In this document: one piece after another, positions 7,150 to 14,512 of the stretch
Layout of the letters: each line of letters opens with the position of its first letter
Numbering within the stretch: the stretch's first letter is position 1
Assembly: GCF_900129005.1 (NCBI RefSeq)
Contig: NZ_FQUN01000005.1
Coordinates: 186,001 to 250,000, forward strand
DNA: 64,000 bases
Source: Leeuwenhoekiella marinoflava DSM 3653
Lineage (GTDB): Bacteria > Bacteroidota > Bacteroidia > Flavobacteriales > Flavobacteriaceae
Direction: 5' to 3'
Program-made: the position numbers and the translations under genes
Notes under the pieces: generated by a model
Told to the model about the DNA's origin: nothing
Databases searched by the model: none
What the model saw: only the letters and a program-made list of their open reading frames with translations

Positions 7150-8085
7150 TTAGCGGTAGGATGAACCGCTTTTGTACTGCGTTTTTACATCCATTTTTCT
7201 TTTGAAGATTTCTCTAATGAAATCTATTTCTTTTTTGAATTGTAAATCTGACCTAGTTGCAAAATATAGTGTATTCGAAATATCCTTTTTCCCCCTCCAA
7301 ATAAGTTTTATTTTTTCTTCCTTTAATGATTTATTTACTAAGAAATCTGGTACGATTGCAAAACCTTCCTCATTCTCAATACACCTAACTATTGAACCAA
7401 TATTTGGTAAAATATAATTGGGTTTAAAATCTACTCTTTTTTTAAAATTTTCATACCAGAACCTTCTAAAATGTTCCATTTCATTTGAAGCACTATACCA
7501 TATTTTATTTTTTAATTCGTTTTCTAATGCAGAAAAATTTTCTTCTTCTATATAATTTTTAATATTACCTAAATCTGTATTATTTCCCGCAACCATTATA
7601 ATATTTTCCTTTGTGAAGGCTTCATATTCTGTCAAGGAATATTTTTTATCGATTTTTGGTGTTATTACAAGATCTAATAATCCATTATCTAAATCCTTTA
7701 TTAAATCCTGATGATCTCCAAACTTTGCTACTAAATTAAATTTTAAGGATGAAATTTCTGATTCTAGAATCGTTTGAAATGTTTCTGTACACATTCCAAT
7801 ATTTATAGATGGAATTATTTCTTTAGACGTTTTTTTAAAATGTTGCTCTGCTTTTTCTAGTTTCTCTATGGCGTCAATTATAAATCCATACAATTGCTTC
7901 CCATCTTCTGTTGGAATCATTTTTCTTGAGGTTCTTTCAAAGAGCTTTTTACCTACATATGATTCCAAAGCATTTAAATGTACACTCACTCCTGGTTGAG
8001 ATGTAAACAAGGATTTTGCAGCTTTAGTTAGGGTATTCTTTTCATAAATCGCAATGAAAGTTCTATACCATTCAAAATTTACCAT
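7150..8085 (-). CDS. LysR family transcriptional regulator
   Basis: 311 aa. Winged HTH at residues 1-60 (WYRTFIAIYEKNTLTKAAKS, SQPGVSVHLNALESYVGKKL) then a periplasmic-binding-like effector domain (about 90-290). LysR proteins usually control a divergent neighbour; here that is the MdaB-like quinone reductase, with about 90 bp between the two starts. LysR/MdaB pairs are common and often respond to quinones or oxidative stress. The ligand is inferred, not seen. Confidence 0.9.
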   Translation of the reverse strand: MVNFEWYRTFIAIYEKNTLTKAAKSLFTSQPGVSVHLNALESYVGKKLFERTSRKMIPTEDGKQLYGFIIDAIEKLEKAEQHFKKTSKEIIPSINIGMCTETFQTILESEISSLKFNLVAKFGDHQDLIKDLDNGLLDLVITPKIDKKYSLTEYEAFTKENIIMVAGNNTDLGNIKNYIEEENFSALENELKNKIWYSASNEMEHFRRFWYENFKKRVDFKPNYILPNIGSIVRCIENEEGFAIVPDFLVNKSLKEEKIKLIWRGKKDISNTLYFATRSDLQFKKEIDFIREIFKRKMDVKTQYKSGSSYR

Positions 8086-8146
8086 CTATTAATTATTTTA
8101 TACAAATGTATAAATCATATTATTTTTATAATGGAATTGATCAGCT

Positions 8147-8154
8147 TAATTTTG
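8147..8154 (+). promoter_or_regulatory. -7 promoter element of the MdaB-like gene
   Basis: TAATTTTG fits the Bacteroidota -7 consensus TAnnTTTG. It lies 25 bp before the ATG at 8179, which supports that start over the upstream ATG at 8131. Confidence 0.5.
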
Positions 8155-8178
8155 TATCCAGAAATAAAAATAATTGTT

Positions 8179-8769
8179 ATGATTAATGTATTTATAATTA
8201 ACGGTGGACATAAATTTGCTCATTCACCTGGAAGATTTAATAGAACTTTATTAGAAAAAACTAAATCTTTTCTAGAGGCAAAAGATGAGTTCAATATCCA
8301 AACAACTCAAATTGGTGAGGCTTACGATATCAATGTAGAGGTTGAAAAATACAGATGGGCTGATATCATTATTTATCATACACCTATCTGGTGGTTTCAA
8401 GTACCCTTTGGATTCAAAGAATATATAGACAGAGTTTTTACAGCTGGCCATAATAAAGGAATTTATGTAAGCGACGGCAGGAGCAGAAAAAATCCTGCAA
8501 TCAATTATGGAACAGGAGGAAGTTTACAAGGCAAGAAATATATAGTTACCTCAAGTTGGAATGCTCCTGAGGAAGCTTTCAAGTTGAAAGATGAATTTTT
8601 TGATCAGAAAAGTGTTGATGAAGGAGTCTTATTTGGATTTCATAAAATGAATAAATTCATTGGATTAGAATTGATGGCTACAACTCATTTTCATGATATG
8701 GAGAAAAATGCAGATGTTGAAAAAGAACTTACTAAGTATGATGTATTTCTATCTGATAACTTTGATTAA
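8179..8769 (+). CDS. NAD(P)H-dependent oxidoreductase, MdaB-like
   Basis: 196 aa from the ATG at 8179 (MINVFIINGGHKFAHSPGRF). Flavodoxin-like fold with the family patches ADIIIYHTPIWWFQVPFGFK, YIDRVFTAGHNKGIY, YIVTSSWNAPEEAF and FHKMNKFIGLE. MdaB enzymes are FAD-dependent two-electron quinone reductases that limit redox cycling. Divergent from the LysR gene, probably its regulator. The pair interrupts the otherwise minus-strand array. Confidence 0.88.
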   Translation: MINVFIINGGHKFAHSPGRFNRTLLEKTKSFLEAKDEFNIQTTQIGEAYDINVEVEKYRWADIIIYHTPIWWFQVPFGFKEYIDRVFTAGHNKGIYVSDGRSRKNPAINYGTGGSLQGKKYIVTSSWNAPEEAFKLKDEFFDQKSVDEGVLFGFHKMNKFIGLELMATTHFHDMEKNADVEKELTKYDVFLSDNFD

Positions 8770-8787
8770 TAGATCTAAAATAAAAAT

Positions 8788-8822
8788 GCTGCACAACTTG
8801 TTATATCAACACTAAATATATA
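8788..8822 (-). repeat. Cassette spacer repeat S2 (short)
   Basis: Contains ACAACTTGTTATATCAACAC followed by TAAATATATA, the same end as S1 and S5. The rest of the spacer has diverged or been lost. It lies after the MdaB gene, before the fragment at 8940. Confidence 0.6.
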
Positions 8823-8939
8823 GACAGCCTATAAACTCACAGAATATGGCTATACCCGGATTAAGACCATCCTATTAAGAAAAAAAAGATCACTTCAGCA
8901 ACAGTATTACATCACTCGGGCGTGGCCCGCCCAAAGCCC

Positions 8940-9200
8940 TTAATCGTGTATGAAATCTAAAACCAGATAATAATATGCTATTTTATTTTCAGAATCGAAG
9001 CTGAATTCCCTTTTCAATCGCTGGTATTCAAAAGTCTTTCTAACTTCATAGGCAAAACTCATTGTAATATCCGATTGGCCTTTATCTCTTGGATTAGATT
9101 CATCCAACCCACCTCCTATTTTATGAATCGTGCGATGAAGGCTTTTCAAATCCTCATAAGCGTCTCAAATTTCTATTCCAGTTTCGTTTTTAGTTGGATT
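8940..9200 (-). pseudogene. Small protein remnant with in-frame stop
   Basis: The frame reads NPTKNETGIEI, then TGA, then DAYEDLKSLHRTIHKIGG and DITMSFAYEVRKTFEYQRLK, ending at 8940 after IAYYYLVLDFIHD. The pattern (xGDYxDLxxLHxxIHxI, FAYxVRKxFE) resembles small DUF6904-like proteins, weakly. The in-frame TGA and early end suggest a dead gene. Minus strand like the rest of the array. Confidence 0.35.
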
Positions 9201-9881
9201 ACTTTGTAACGTTCAGATTTTTTCAATCAAAAGAAGGCGGATCAAAAACTTCTTGCTATGTTTTTAAAAGTGTTGAAGTACAGTAGATATCCACTACCTT
9301 TTCAATAGTAAATAATCTGATTTTTATGTAGTAAACTAACTTTAATAAAGTATTAATTGGATTCAAATTCTCATGAAGCATCGATGTATGTTTATGAAAA
9401 GTATAGAACAGGAGGATACTAAACAAAATATCCAATAATAGCGCTATTTAAAACGTTTAATAAAGAATAGTTTCGGAATAAGAAGTTTGAAGATATCACA
9501 AACAGAAAAAAAACAGACCACCCCCCTACAGTTGGCCTGCTTGCTGACTAAATACTAAAAGTATTTAGTTTTAAGAATAGCAGTCCCCAATAAAATATTA
9601 AGCTTTTATAATGCTATTTCTTTTAGAATAATAAGGATCTTAATTCGAGGATGAAAAGCTGATCAGAACTGTAGTATTTGAAAAATTGTATCGATAATTT
9701 TGTTCGAGCAAATTAAGTAGATTACTAGCATTGATTCAAGCCCTTGTAGTCGTAATTCATAAATTACGACTCTTATTAACGTGGAAAGTCCGCTTTTGAA
9801 AGGCTCAGGATACAATAAGACAAATAAAGTAGCTTATATTCAAAAATCTTATTATCAAGCAGTTGTAAAAATCAGTAACCT
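9201..9881. other. Gene-free stretch with two palindromes
   Basis: No credible gene. At 9265-9295 GAAGTACAGTAGATATCCAC resembles part of spacers S8 and S9. ACTAAATAC/GTATTTAGT at 9547-9569 followed by TTTT is terminator-like on the plus strand. GTCGTAATT/AATTACGAC at 9749-9770 is a perfect palindrome 112 bp upstream of the regulator remnant. Confidence 0.5.
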
Positions 9882-10142
9882 ATGAAATCGTCTGTAAAAA
9901 AACCTAAACTCAATAAATATGAAATTTATGTAATTAGTGGTTTGGCGCACGGCGTACCTGTTGGGAAGTTACAGACAATTCTTGAATTGTATGGTATGGA
10001 AGCGAATTCTATAAGCAGTATTGAAAAGAGTTTACATAGGTTACGCAAAGTATGAGGGTGTAAGACTAATACCCAACTCGTCTATAAATTACGAAACCGG
10101 GTAATTTCATTAGATCTTGAAAGTACTAGCTTGAGACCTTAA
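9882..10142 (+). pseudogene. LuxR-like HTH small protein with in-frame TGA
   Basis: Frame MKSSVKKPKLNKYEIYVISG, then GVPVGKLQTILELYGMEANS and SIEKSLHRLRKV, then TGA at 10053, continuing GCKTNTQLVYKLRNRVI to a stop at 10140. The two halves make one LuxR/GerE-type helix-turn-helix (SLHRLRKVxGCKTNTQLVYK), so the TGA interrupts a real domain. The first 57 aa could still be made. Probably inactive. Plus strand, unlike the array genes around it. Confidence 0.45.
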
Positions 10143-10611
10143 GATTTTTTTGGAAGAGTCGCTTGAAGTTTGTCATTTTAAAATTTTATAATCAATAGCA
10201 TCGTCATTAATTTCTAAGGTGTATACATTAAAGATACACACGTTCTTAAATAGCTATCTATACAGACAGTTTGGTGGTAATTGCCCGAATTTTGACCCGA
10301 TTCTACAGGAACTTAAGTTGATCACGTTAGGGTATAGTATGCGTCCACTAGTATCTAAGGGGAAACTCAATCTTTCCTATTGCTACGCTTTCGTTTCCAG
10401 AGAATATACCAAGCAACCTGAGTCAGGGATTGTAGTGCACGCGATACAATCGCGCACCAACCGGGGGGTTCCCTCCATACACAATAGACCTGTCCCTGCG
10501 TGTTGAGTATATCCTGATACAGTCGTTCGACCCTACCTGATAGCGGTTTAGGGGTGAGACTACCCTTTACCTACTCGACTGGCAACTGGCTTTTCTATTT
10601 ATTAATTCAAA
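10143..10611. other. Unassigned stretch, relatively GC-rich, with hairpin
   Basis: No convincing gene; the plus frame 10219-10506 has no family look. GTGCACGCGAT/ATCGCGCAC at 10435-10457 forms a tight hairpin. At 10581-10590 GGCAACTGGC marks the 3' flank shared with the genes ending at 19884 and with spacer S6 (on the minus strand AAAAGCCAGTTGCC). The stretch may be the body of another spacer or a non-coding element. Confidence 0.4.
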
Positions 10612-10947
10612 CTACAACTCTTCCAAAATGGAATTTCCGCTGGACATATCCCCAGAAGTCCATTCCCACCTTTCATGAAGTCGTATTTTTTCGTTCTCTA
10701 AAATTTCTGGTTTTGAATAACAGATTCCTGTCATTAATTGTCCCTTTTCATTTACTTGATGGTAACGCATTTCAATGTTCCCATTTTCGTCCACCAATCC
10801 GATCAGATGCCCTTTTATTATTTGCCCACCCTTATATTCAGATGTCAGGATGTTGTCAATTTGTTTATACTCAAATATAGTTTCTTCCGTAGTTTCGCCA
10901 TTCTCTGAATTTTGAACTGGTTTAAATTTCTTGTTGTTGTAGTTCAT
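10612..10947 (-). CDS. n-acetylglutamate-synthase-like small protein
   Basis: 111 aa. It matches a small Bacteroidota family usually labelled n-acetylglutamate synthase by transfer of annotation (FKPVQNSENGETTEETIFEY, GGQIIKGHLIGLVDENGNIE, RYHQVNEKGQLMTG, RLHERWEWTSGD). No acyl-CoA-binding motif is visible and 111 aa is far below true N-acetylglutamate synthases, so that activity is doubtful. It is a single-gene unit of the array, followed by AAAAGCCAGTTGCC and preceded by spacer S3. Confidence 0.7.
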   Translation of the reverse strand: MNYNNKKFKPVQNSENGETTEETIFEYKQIDNILTSEYKGGQIIKGHLIGLVDENGNIEMRYHQVNEKGQLMTGICYSKPEILENEKIRLHERWEWTSGDMSSGNSILEEL

Positions 10948-10982
10948 ATATTTTCAACTATTTTCTCATTTTTTTTCAGCTT

Positions 10983-11250
10983 ACCGCTAACTCGTTATAT
11001 CCCGATGAATATACCTATTACCCCTTTGCATTTCTAGGGATAACCAGAACTTGAATCCCTGTTTATAAATAGATACCATTAAAAGACCGCATTCACTACA
11101 AACCAGATTACGGAACTCTGCATAACCTAAAAAATACACCTATCTAATAAAAAAAATCTAACAGCCGGTTGAGTCAAAACTTCGTTCATGCTAGGTTCCC
11201 ATTATGTAATGGTACAGACAGTATCAGCCACAGAATCTTAGTTATTGTAT
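10983..11250 (-). repeat. Cassette spacer repeat S3 (long form)
   Basis: About 265 bp that aligns end to end with S7 (19621-19880). Shared blocks include AACTCGTTATATC, GGGATAACC, AAAAGACCGCAT, CACAAACCAGATTACGG and CCTAAAAAATACA. On the minus strand it begins ACAATAACTAAGATTC after the ClC stop and ends GATATAACGAGTTAGCGG before the next gene. Confidence 0.8.
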
Positions 11251-11260
11251 ACCCTATTTT

Positions 11261-12529
11261 TTATTCTTTCTCCATTTGTGAACTTATAAAAGGTATTCTG
11301 GGTGCTAAAAAATAACCTGTTAAACTTGCAAACAAGATTGGGATAAAATGTCCGAATCCTGTCAAGGTAGCAAGTAAAATTGTAGTACTCATTGGAGTTC
11401 GAGTTACGCAAGCATTAATTGCAGCCATACAACTAACTATAGCTAACGTTAAATTGATTGTCGGGAAAAGTTGATGTATAATTAGCCCTAATGTTGCTCC
11501 TACAAAAAATAATGGAATAATAAATCCACCTCTCCAACCTGATGTCACAGTTATTGAGATAGCAATAATTTTAAAGAACAATATTGCAAACAATAAGGTC
11601 AATGGGAAATTGCCCGAGAGTAGTTCATTAATTTCGTGATGTCCAAAGTATCGGGTTATAGGAAAATAAAATGCAATTAACCCAAGTAGAATACCACCAA
11701 TTAGTGTTTTAATATAAATAGGTATAGGTCTTTTCTCAAAAAGTAATTTTAAAAATTTAGTACTAAATATAAATACCCAACCAAAAGAAGCTCCAATAAT
11801 TGCAAAGAGAACTGCATAGCCAAAATCAAAAATTCCTGAATATTCATAAGCTGATAGATCCCAAACAGGGCCAAGTCCTAAATGAATGATTAATGCGAAA
11901 ACTAAATAGCTGAAGCAACTTGCTACAAACGCAGGAATAATTGCTTTGTAATATTCAACTGCGTGTTTGTGATGCAAAATTTCTAATGAAAAGAGACTAC
12001 CACCTAGAGGAGCACCAAATAAAGCTGTAAACCCTGAAGCCATTCCTGCGATACTTAATGATCTTAATTCTTCTCCTTTTAGTCGAAACAATTTACCTAC
12101 CCAAGTTCCCGTGGAACCTGTCACTTGAACCAATGGAGCTTCTGGTCCTAAACTACCTCCTGATGCAACACACAGCAAAGAAGAGAGAACCATTGAAGGA
12201 TTGCTTTTAGGGTCTAGTTTACCTTTATTAAATCGAATGTTGTTCACAATCAAGTGTATTTCTCCCGGATCTCCAATGAAATGAATTATCAAGCCTGCCA
12301 AAAGCCCACAAATTGCCATTACTGGAATTACTTGCCAACCGCTAAAAAAGGACAATTGATGAGTCAGAAACTCAAGTCCAATCCAATAAATTCCTGCAAT
12401 TACTCCACCTATCAATCCAAGTAACGCCCATAACAAAAAAGTCCGACTGAAAACGAAAGGGTTAAATCGGATCGGTTGATCTAAAACAGCTAAGTAGGTT
12501 ACTAATTTTCTTCTTTGCTTTAATTTCAT
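11261..12529 (-). CDS. ClC-family chloride channel or transporter
   Basis: 422 aa with about ten membrane segments and no CBS domains. Family motifs: GGSLGPEAP (residues 124-132), the GFTALFGAPLGG region near 168-180, GWRGGFIIPLFFVGATLG near 333-350 and NACVTRTPMSTTILL near the end. In the usual GREGP motif the gating glutamate is the middle residue; here that position reads Leu (SLGP) with Glu two residues later, so coupling may differ from classical H+/Cl- antiporters. Single-gene unit flanked by spacers S3 and S9. GTPase or pH functions cannot be read. Confidence 0.88.
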   Translation of the reverse strand: MKLKQRRKLVTYLAVLDQPIRFNPFVFSRTFLLWALLGLIGGVIAGIYWIGLEFLTHQLSFFSGWQVIPVMAICGLLAGLIIHFIGDPGEIHLIVNNIRFNKGKLDPKSNPSMVLSSLLCVASGGSLGPEAPLVQVTGSTGTWVGKLFRLKGEELRSLSIAGMASGFTALFGAPLGGSLFSLEILHHKHAVEYYKAIIPAFVASCFSYLVFALIIHLGLGPVWDLSAYEYSGIFDFGYAVLFAIIGASFGWVFIFSTKFLKLLFEKRPIPIYIKTLIGGILLGLIAFYFPITRYFGHHEINELLSGNFPLTLLFAILFFKIIAISITVTSGWRGGFIIPLFFVGATLGLIIHQLFPTINLTLAIVSCMAAINACVTRTPMSTTILLATLTGFGHFIPILFASLTGYFLAPRIPFISSQMEKE

Positions 12530-12539
12530 TGCTTTATTT

Positions 12540-12720
12540 CTGTTTTAGGAGCTATACAACGGCAGTCTATTTCAAAACTATCCGTTTTTATCAAAAGTAA
12601 CTGAAGTACATTAGATATCCAATAAAACTTAAATATGAGAAGATAACGCAGCAACTTATTAAGCATATTTATGGGAAGCTTACAAAGCTCTTTTATCGCA
12701 GGCCTCAAAATCTCGGGTTT
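12540..12720 (-). pseudogene. Duplicate of the truncated SusD 3' junction plus spacer S9
   Basis: The minus strand reads KLPINMLNKLL, then YLLIFKFYWISNVLQLLLI, matching PITMPNKLL and YLPIFKFYWISYILPLLLI at the end of the frame at 20739. Nucleotide identity runs through ATATCCAATAAAACTTAAAT into the spacer. So the susD-fragment/spacer junction exists twice. The spacer part (12557-12648) ends on the minus strand at GACTGCCGTTG just upstream of the ClC gene. Confidence 0.65.
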
Positions 12721-12779
12721 TAATAAAGTCGTTACAAGTCTGCTGCAACTGCATAATGCCTGTTCTTTCCAGGTATCAA

Positions 12780-13110
12780 AAGCATGATTGCCTAGTATAT
12801 GGCATCATTGGAAACGCCCCTAACAAAAACGGAAAAACCTGATTCGGTTTGGTGTCGACCCAGAGCACGCCAATGCGTGGAGCCGAACAAAAAAGGAAGC
12901 TGCTCATTGCGCAACGCCAAATCCGGAACTACAATTACCGTAAAAAGCCTGAAGACAAGGGGATATACAGCAATGCTCGAATACTATCAACAATCGCGGT
13001 CAAGTTAACGAACTGCTATATACGTGACCCGCCTGGTTTATCCTGAGCTAAGTCGAAGGGCACGGTGGTGTGAGGGGGGACTCCGTCATTTGATCGCGGA
13101 GCCATATACT
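12780..13110 (+). other. Group II intron 3' remnant with reverse-transcriptase tail (2)
   Basis: The frame ending at 13008 closes with RGYTAMLEYYQQSRSS, typical of the C-terminus of group II intron reverse transcriptase/maturases. It is followed by GAACTGCTATATACGTGACC and CACGGTGGTGTGAGGGG, the shape of domain IV/V just after the ORF in bacterial introns. A foreign palindromic repeat (13033-13060) sits in what should be the loop. The upstream part of the reverse transcriptase is unreadable. Confidence 0.5.
13033..13060. repeat. Short palindromic repeat (CTGAGC..GTCGAAGG type), copy 1
   Basis: GGTTTATCCTGAGCTAAGTC then GAAGGG. The inverse complement occurs at 19081-19109. Both copies interrupt conserved group II intron sequence. 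This type of CTGAG...CGAAG repeat is widely dispersed in bacterial genomes. Confidence 0.6.
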
Positions 13111-13201
13111 CGACTGAGCGAATCCTCCCTATCGGTCGGAAGCTTACTTAAGCTAAAATACAACAATTCTTATATTTAGGGTAAACTTAAAATTTACCGT
13201 T

Positions 13202-13781
13202 ATGTATAAAAAAGTAAAACGATAGTAGAGACCGCTATCGCAGCCGTTCCTGGCTTTGAAAGCCTTTACTTAAAACTTGGTAGGAGCTTTTTGATCAATG
13301 GTAAAGTCGCAAGTACACTGAATAACTACAAGCTATGTCTGGCACATCTGGGTCTGCACTACAAACAAAGCCCGGAGACGCTCTCTACCGAAATGATCAA
13401 TGATTACCACTTTCATTGTGAAAACCTACACAAAACTTCATCCGACAGTTTTTTCAAGCACACTATTTTCGACCTGCAGACCATTTACAAGATCTTGGGC
13501 ATAGAAAAAACAAGTAGGTCAAGCTTTCCGAAATAAAGCGGAAGAACCAACTCCCTGTAGTGCTTAGCAAAGCCGAAATCCACACATTACTCAAAGCACC
13601 CAAATATCTCAAACACCGATTGATACTGGACAGGCTGTATGGGTCTGTACTAAGGAGCTACCAACTCTTTACCCTACGGTTCTGCGATGTAGATTTAAAC
13701 CGACAGACAGTCTTTGTGAAAAAGCAGAAGGGCAAACTAGATCGTTATCTACCACTTAGTAAACACCTTAAGTTTATTTAA
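13202..13781 (+). pseudogene. Tyrosine recombinase (IS91-associated XerD-like), broken
   Basis: Start MYKKVKR at 13202, one-base shift into VETAIAAVPGFESLYLK, then the SAM-like arm domain (STLNNYKLCLAHLGLHYKQS), a second shift near 13528 and the start of the catalytic domain (LPVVLSKAEIHTLLKAPKYL, RLILDRLYGSVLR). Only the first catalytic arginine region is reached; the HxxR and Tyr motifs are missing because the frame stops at KFI. Related recombinases in Bacteroidota accompany IS91-type elements. It is inactive, but shows that a site-specific recombinase once sat in the middle of the array. Confidence 0.7.
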
Positions 13782-13800
13782 AAAAAGTAGATGAAATTTT

Positions 13801-13816
13801 TAAACCGAACGGTTTA
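13801..13816. promoter_or_regulatory. TetR operator palindrome, site 1
   Basis: TAAACCGAACGGTTTA, with perfect arms TAAACCG/CGGTTTA around AA, just upstream of the -7 element and 22 bp before the TetR start. A near copy precedes the MFS gene (14495-14510). Paired sites suit autoregulation and pump control. Confidence 0.7.
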
Positions 13817-13822
13817 TAATTA

Positions 13823-13830
13823 TATATTTG
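13823..13830 (+). promoter_or_regulatory. -7 promoter element of the TetR gene
   Basis: TATATTTG fits TAnnTTTG. It is 6 bp after the operator, so a bound repressor would block this promoter. Confidence 0.5.
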
Positions 13831-13837
13831 CGTCGCT

Positions 13838-14419
13838 ATGGCAAGAAAAAAAGAATTTGAATACGAAGAGAAACTAGATGTAGCAATGCATCTATTTTGG
13901 GAACAAGGTTATTATGTAACCTCACTTTCTGACCTTGAAAATCGTATGAAGATAAATAGAAGCAGTATTTATCCCACATATGGTGATAAAAAAGAACTTT
14001 TTCTAAAGTGTCTTGACCGATATCAAAAATCTAAATTGTTGGAATATGAAGCTTTTCTCAATGATAATAGTGACAACGCACTTAAAGATTTAGAGAAAAT
14101 ATTAAATCTAGCTGTAGCACAGAGTATTATTGATGATAAGGTTTGCTTAGCTGTAAGAATGATTTTTGAAATTGCGCTTGTTGACAATGAGATCAATCAA
14201 ATGCTAGTAGCAAATGAGAAAAAAATTAAAAATGTATATGTAGAAATCATTAAAAGAGGTATGAAGCAAAATTTGGTAAAAGAGGAATTGGACACGGAGA
14301 CTACCGCTTTATTTCTTTCAAGCTCATCCACAACCCTACTTAAAAATTATGTTTTGTACAGAAAAAAAACAGAAATGACCGCAATGATTCAGCTGCTTAT
14401 TCAGCTGATTAAAAAATAA
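13838..14419 (+). CDS. TetR/AcrR family repressor
   Basis: 193 aa. N-terminal HTH ([55 protein letters not shown]) and an all-helical C-terminal ligand domain. The nearby palindromes at 13801 and 14495 are probable operators. The MFS gene starts 93 bp downstream on the same strand, so this is a classic efflux repressor and pump pair. The inducing compound is unknown. Confidence 0.9.
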   Translation: MARKKEFEYEEKLDVAMHLFWEQGYYVTSLSDLENRMKINRSSIYPTYGDKKELFLKCLDRYQKSKLLEYEAFLNDNSDNALKDLEKILNLAVAQSIIDDKVCLAVRMIFEIALVDNEINQMLVANEKKIKNVYVEIIKRGMKQNLVKEELDTETTALFLSSSSTTLLKNYVLYRKKTEMTAMIQLLIQLIKK

Positions 14420-14494
14420 TTACAATCATAAAATTAATTTTATAGTTAGTTAAAATTACAATATCAGTTAATGATATATTTTTCACCCTTATTT

Positions 14495-14510
14495 TAAACC
14501 GATCAGTTTA
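14495..14510. promoter_or_regulatory. TetR operator palindrome, site 2
   Basis: TAAACCGATCAGTTTA, one mismatch from the palindrome at 13801. It lies 2 bp before the MFS ATG, covering the place of the ribosome-binding site. Confidence 0.6.
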
Positions 14511-14512
14511 TT

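Noticed and set aside
9547-9573. Terminator implying an upstream plus-strand gene
   Set aside because: The hairpin is real but no plausible plus-strand gene precedes it.
10219-10506. Open frame of 95 codons on the plus strand
   Set aside because: No family-like motif, cysteine/proline-rich tail, and it crosses a hairpin; more likely non-coding.
10612-10947. True N-acetylglutamate synthase (argA-like)
   Set aside because: Far too short and lacks acetyltransferase motifs; the name is a transferred label.
12526-12708. 60-aa ORF upstream of ClC
   Set aside because: It is the duplicated SusD-tail and spacer sequence, not a gene of its own.
12799-13046. Two overlapping plus-strand ORFs as independent small genes
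   Set aside because: Only the tail of one (RGYTAMLEYYQQSRSS) looks real, and it fits a group II intron reverse-transcriptase end followed by intron RNA.
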